Source: an uncultured Nitrospirota bacterium (GTDB lineage Bacteria > Nitrospinota > Nitrospinia > SZUA-224). Taken from it: a stretch of 6,456 nucleotides of DNA. The notes below the pieces were generated by a model. It was not told the origin of the DNA. It saw nothing but the letters and a program-made list of their open reading frames with translations, and did not search any database. A program made the translations under genes and the position numbers. The DNA is taken from NCBI GenBank assembly GCA_913009285.1, contig CAJVYE010000064.1, positions 1 to 6,456 on the forward strand, read 5' to 3'. Below, in pieces: positions 6,375-6,456 of the stretch. Each line of letters begins with the position of its first letter. Within the stretch, counting starts at the first letter, position 1.

Positions 6375-6456
6375 AGATCGGAAGAGCACACGTCTGAACT
6401 CCAGTCACATTCCTTTATCTCGTATGCCGTCTTCTGCTTGAAAAAAAAAAAATAAA
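6375..6456. other. Illumina TruSeq adapter, index and poly-A (sequencing artefact)
   Basis: AGATCGGAAGAGC at 6375-6387 begins the standard TruSeq read-1 3' adapter. It continues through the universal part to 6408, then ATTCCT (6409-6414), which I recognise as TruSeq index 27 with its trailing TT (6415-6416). The flow-cell end ATCTCGTATGCC...CTGCTTG follows (6417-6440), then an A run with one T (6441-6456). This is untrimmed read-through at the end of an assembled contig and is not part of the organism. Base 6375 may be the A-tailing base, so the true boundary is 6374 or 6375. Confidence 0.98.

Noticed and set aside
5870..6397. A separate small gene starting at GTG 5870 and ending in TGA 6395-6397
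   Set aside because: It is in the same frame as the preceding pilY1 segment, homology starts before the GTG, there is no convincing ribosome binding site, and its C-terminus and stop lie in adapter sequence.
6441..6456. Poly-A tract with AATAAA, like a eukaryotic polyadenylation signal or cDNA tail
   Set aside because: It directly follows the complete TruSeq adapter, so it is read-through past the end of the sequenced fragment.

Overview
This window is the end of a (meta)genomic assembly contig carrying part of a type IV pilus minor-pilin operon on the + strand: the 3' part of pilW, a complete pilX-type minor pilin gene, a complete 1378-residue pilY1 gene, and the 5' part of a second pilY1-type gene. 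The protein signatures are those I associate with Desulfobacterota (former Deltaproteobacteria) and relatives such as Nitrospirota: the RGAALIIALLIMVVLS PilX N-terminus, and the PilY1 blocks LGDIIYS, VYVGANDGMLHAF and LLPHLKWL. This taxonomic reading is an inference. Base composition is AT-rich by eye, and coding is dense on one strand. TGA is a normal stop here (it ends pilX) and tryptophan is encoded by TGG.

Layout. Bases 2-496 hold the C-terminal part of PilW, which runs off the left edge. A 43-base gap follows, holding a GATTTTC-like heptad repeat whose tail supplies the Shine-Dalgarno of pilX (540-1085). pilX and pilY1 (1082-5218) overlap by ATGA, so they are probably translationally coupled. 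PilY1 has a signal peptide, a von Willebrand A (vWA) domain with a MIDAS metal site and large Gly-rich insertions, an EF-hand-like loop, and the C-terminal PilY1 beta-propeller region. Bases 5219-5311 hold a strong CCCTCTCCCC/GGGGAGAGGG palindrome and no gene. The second pilY1 starts near 5312 and is read in one frame to the contig end, but an in-frame TGA at 5828-5830 interrupts it. The last real base is about 6374. Bases 6375-6456 are an Illumina TruSeq adapter with index and poly-A, not biology.

How the genes work together: PilW and PilX are expected to be minor pseudopilin-like subunits that prime pilus assembly at the inner membrane, with secreted PilY1 as tip-associated adhesin or mechanosensor. 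Two PilY1 proteins in tandem with different Gly-rich insertions suggest alternative tip proteins.

I found no wholly new system. The most interesting points are: (a) the heptad element present twice at gene starts, once apparently inserted in frame into the signal-peptide coding region with a 12-base duplication; (b) the in-frame TGA followed at once by a bulged hairpin, where comparison with the upstream paralogue favours a Gly GGA to TGA change; (c) in-frame 9-base tandem repeats encoding a Gly/Met-rich loop; and (d) the sequencing adapter at the right end.
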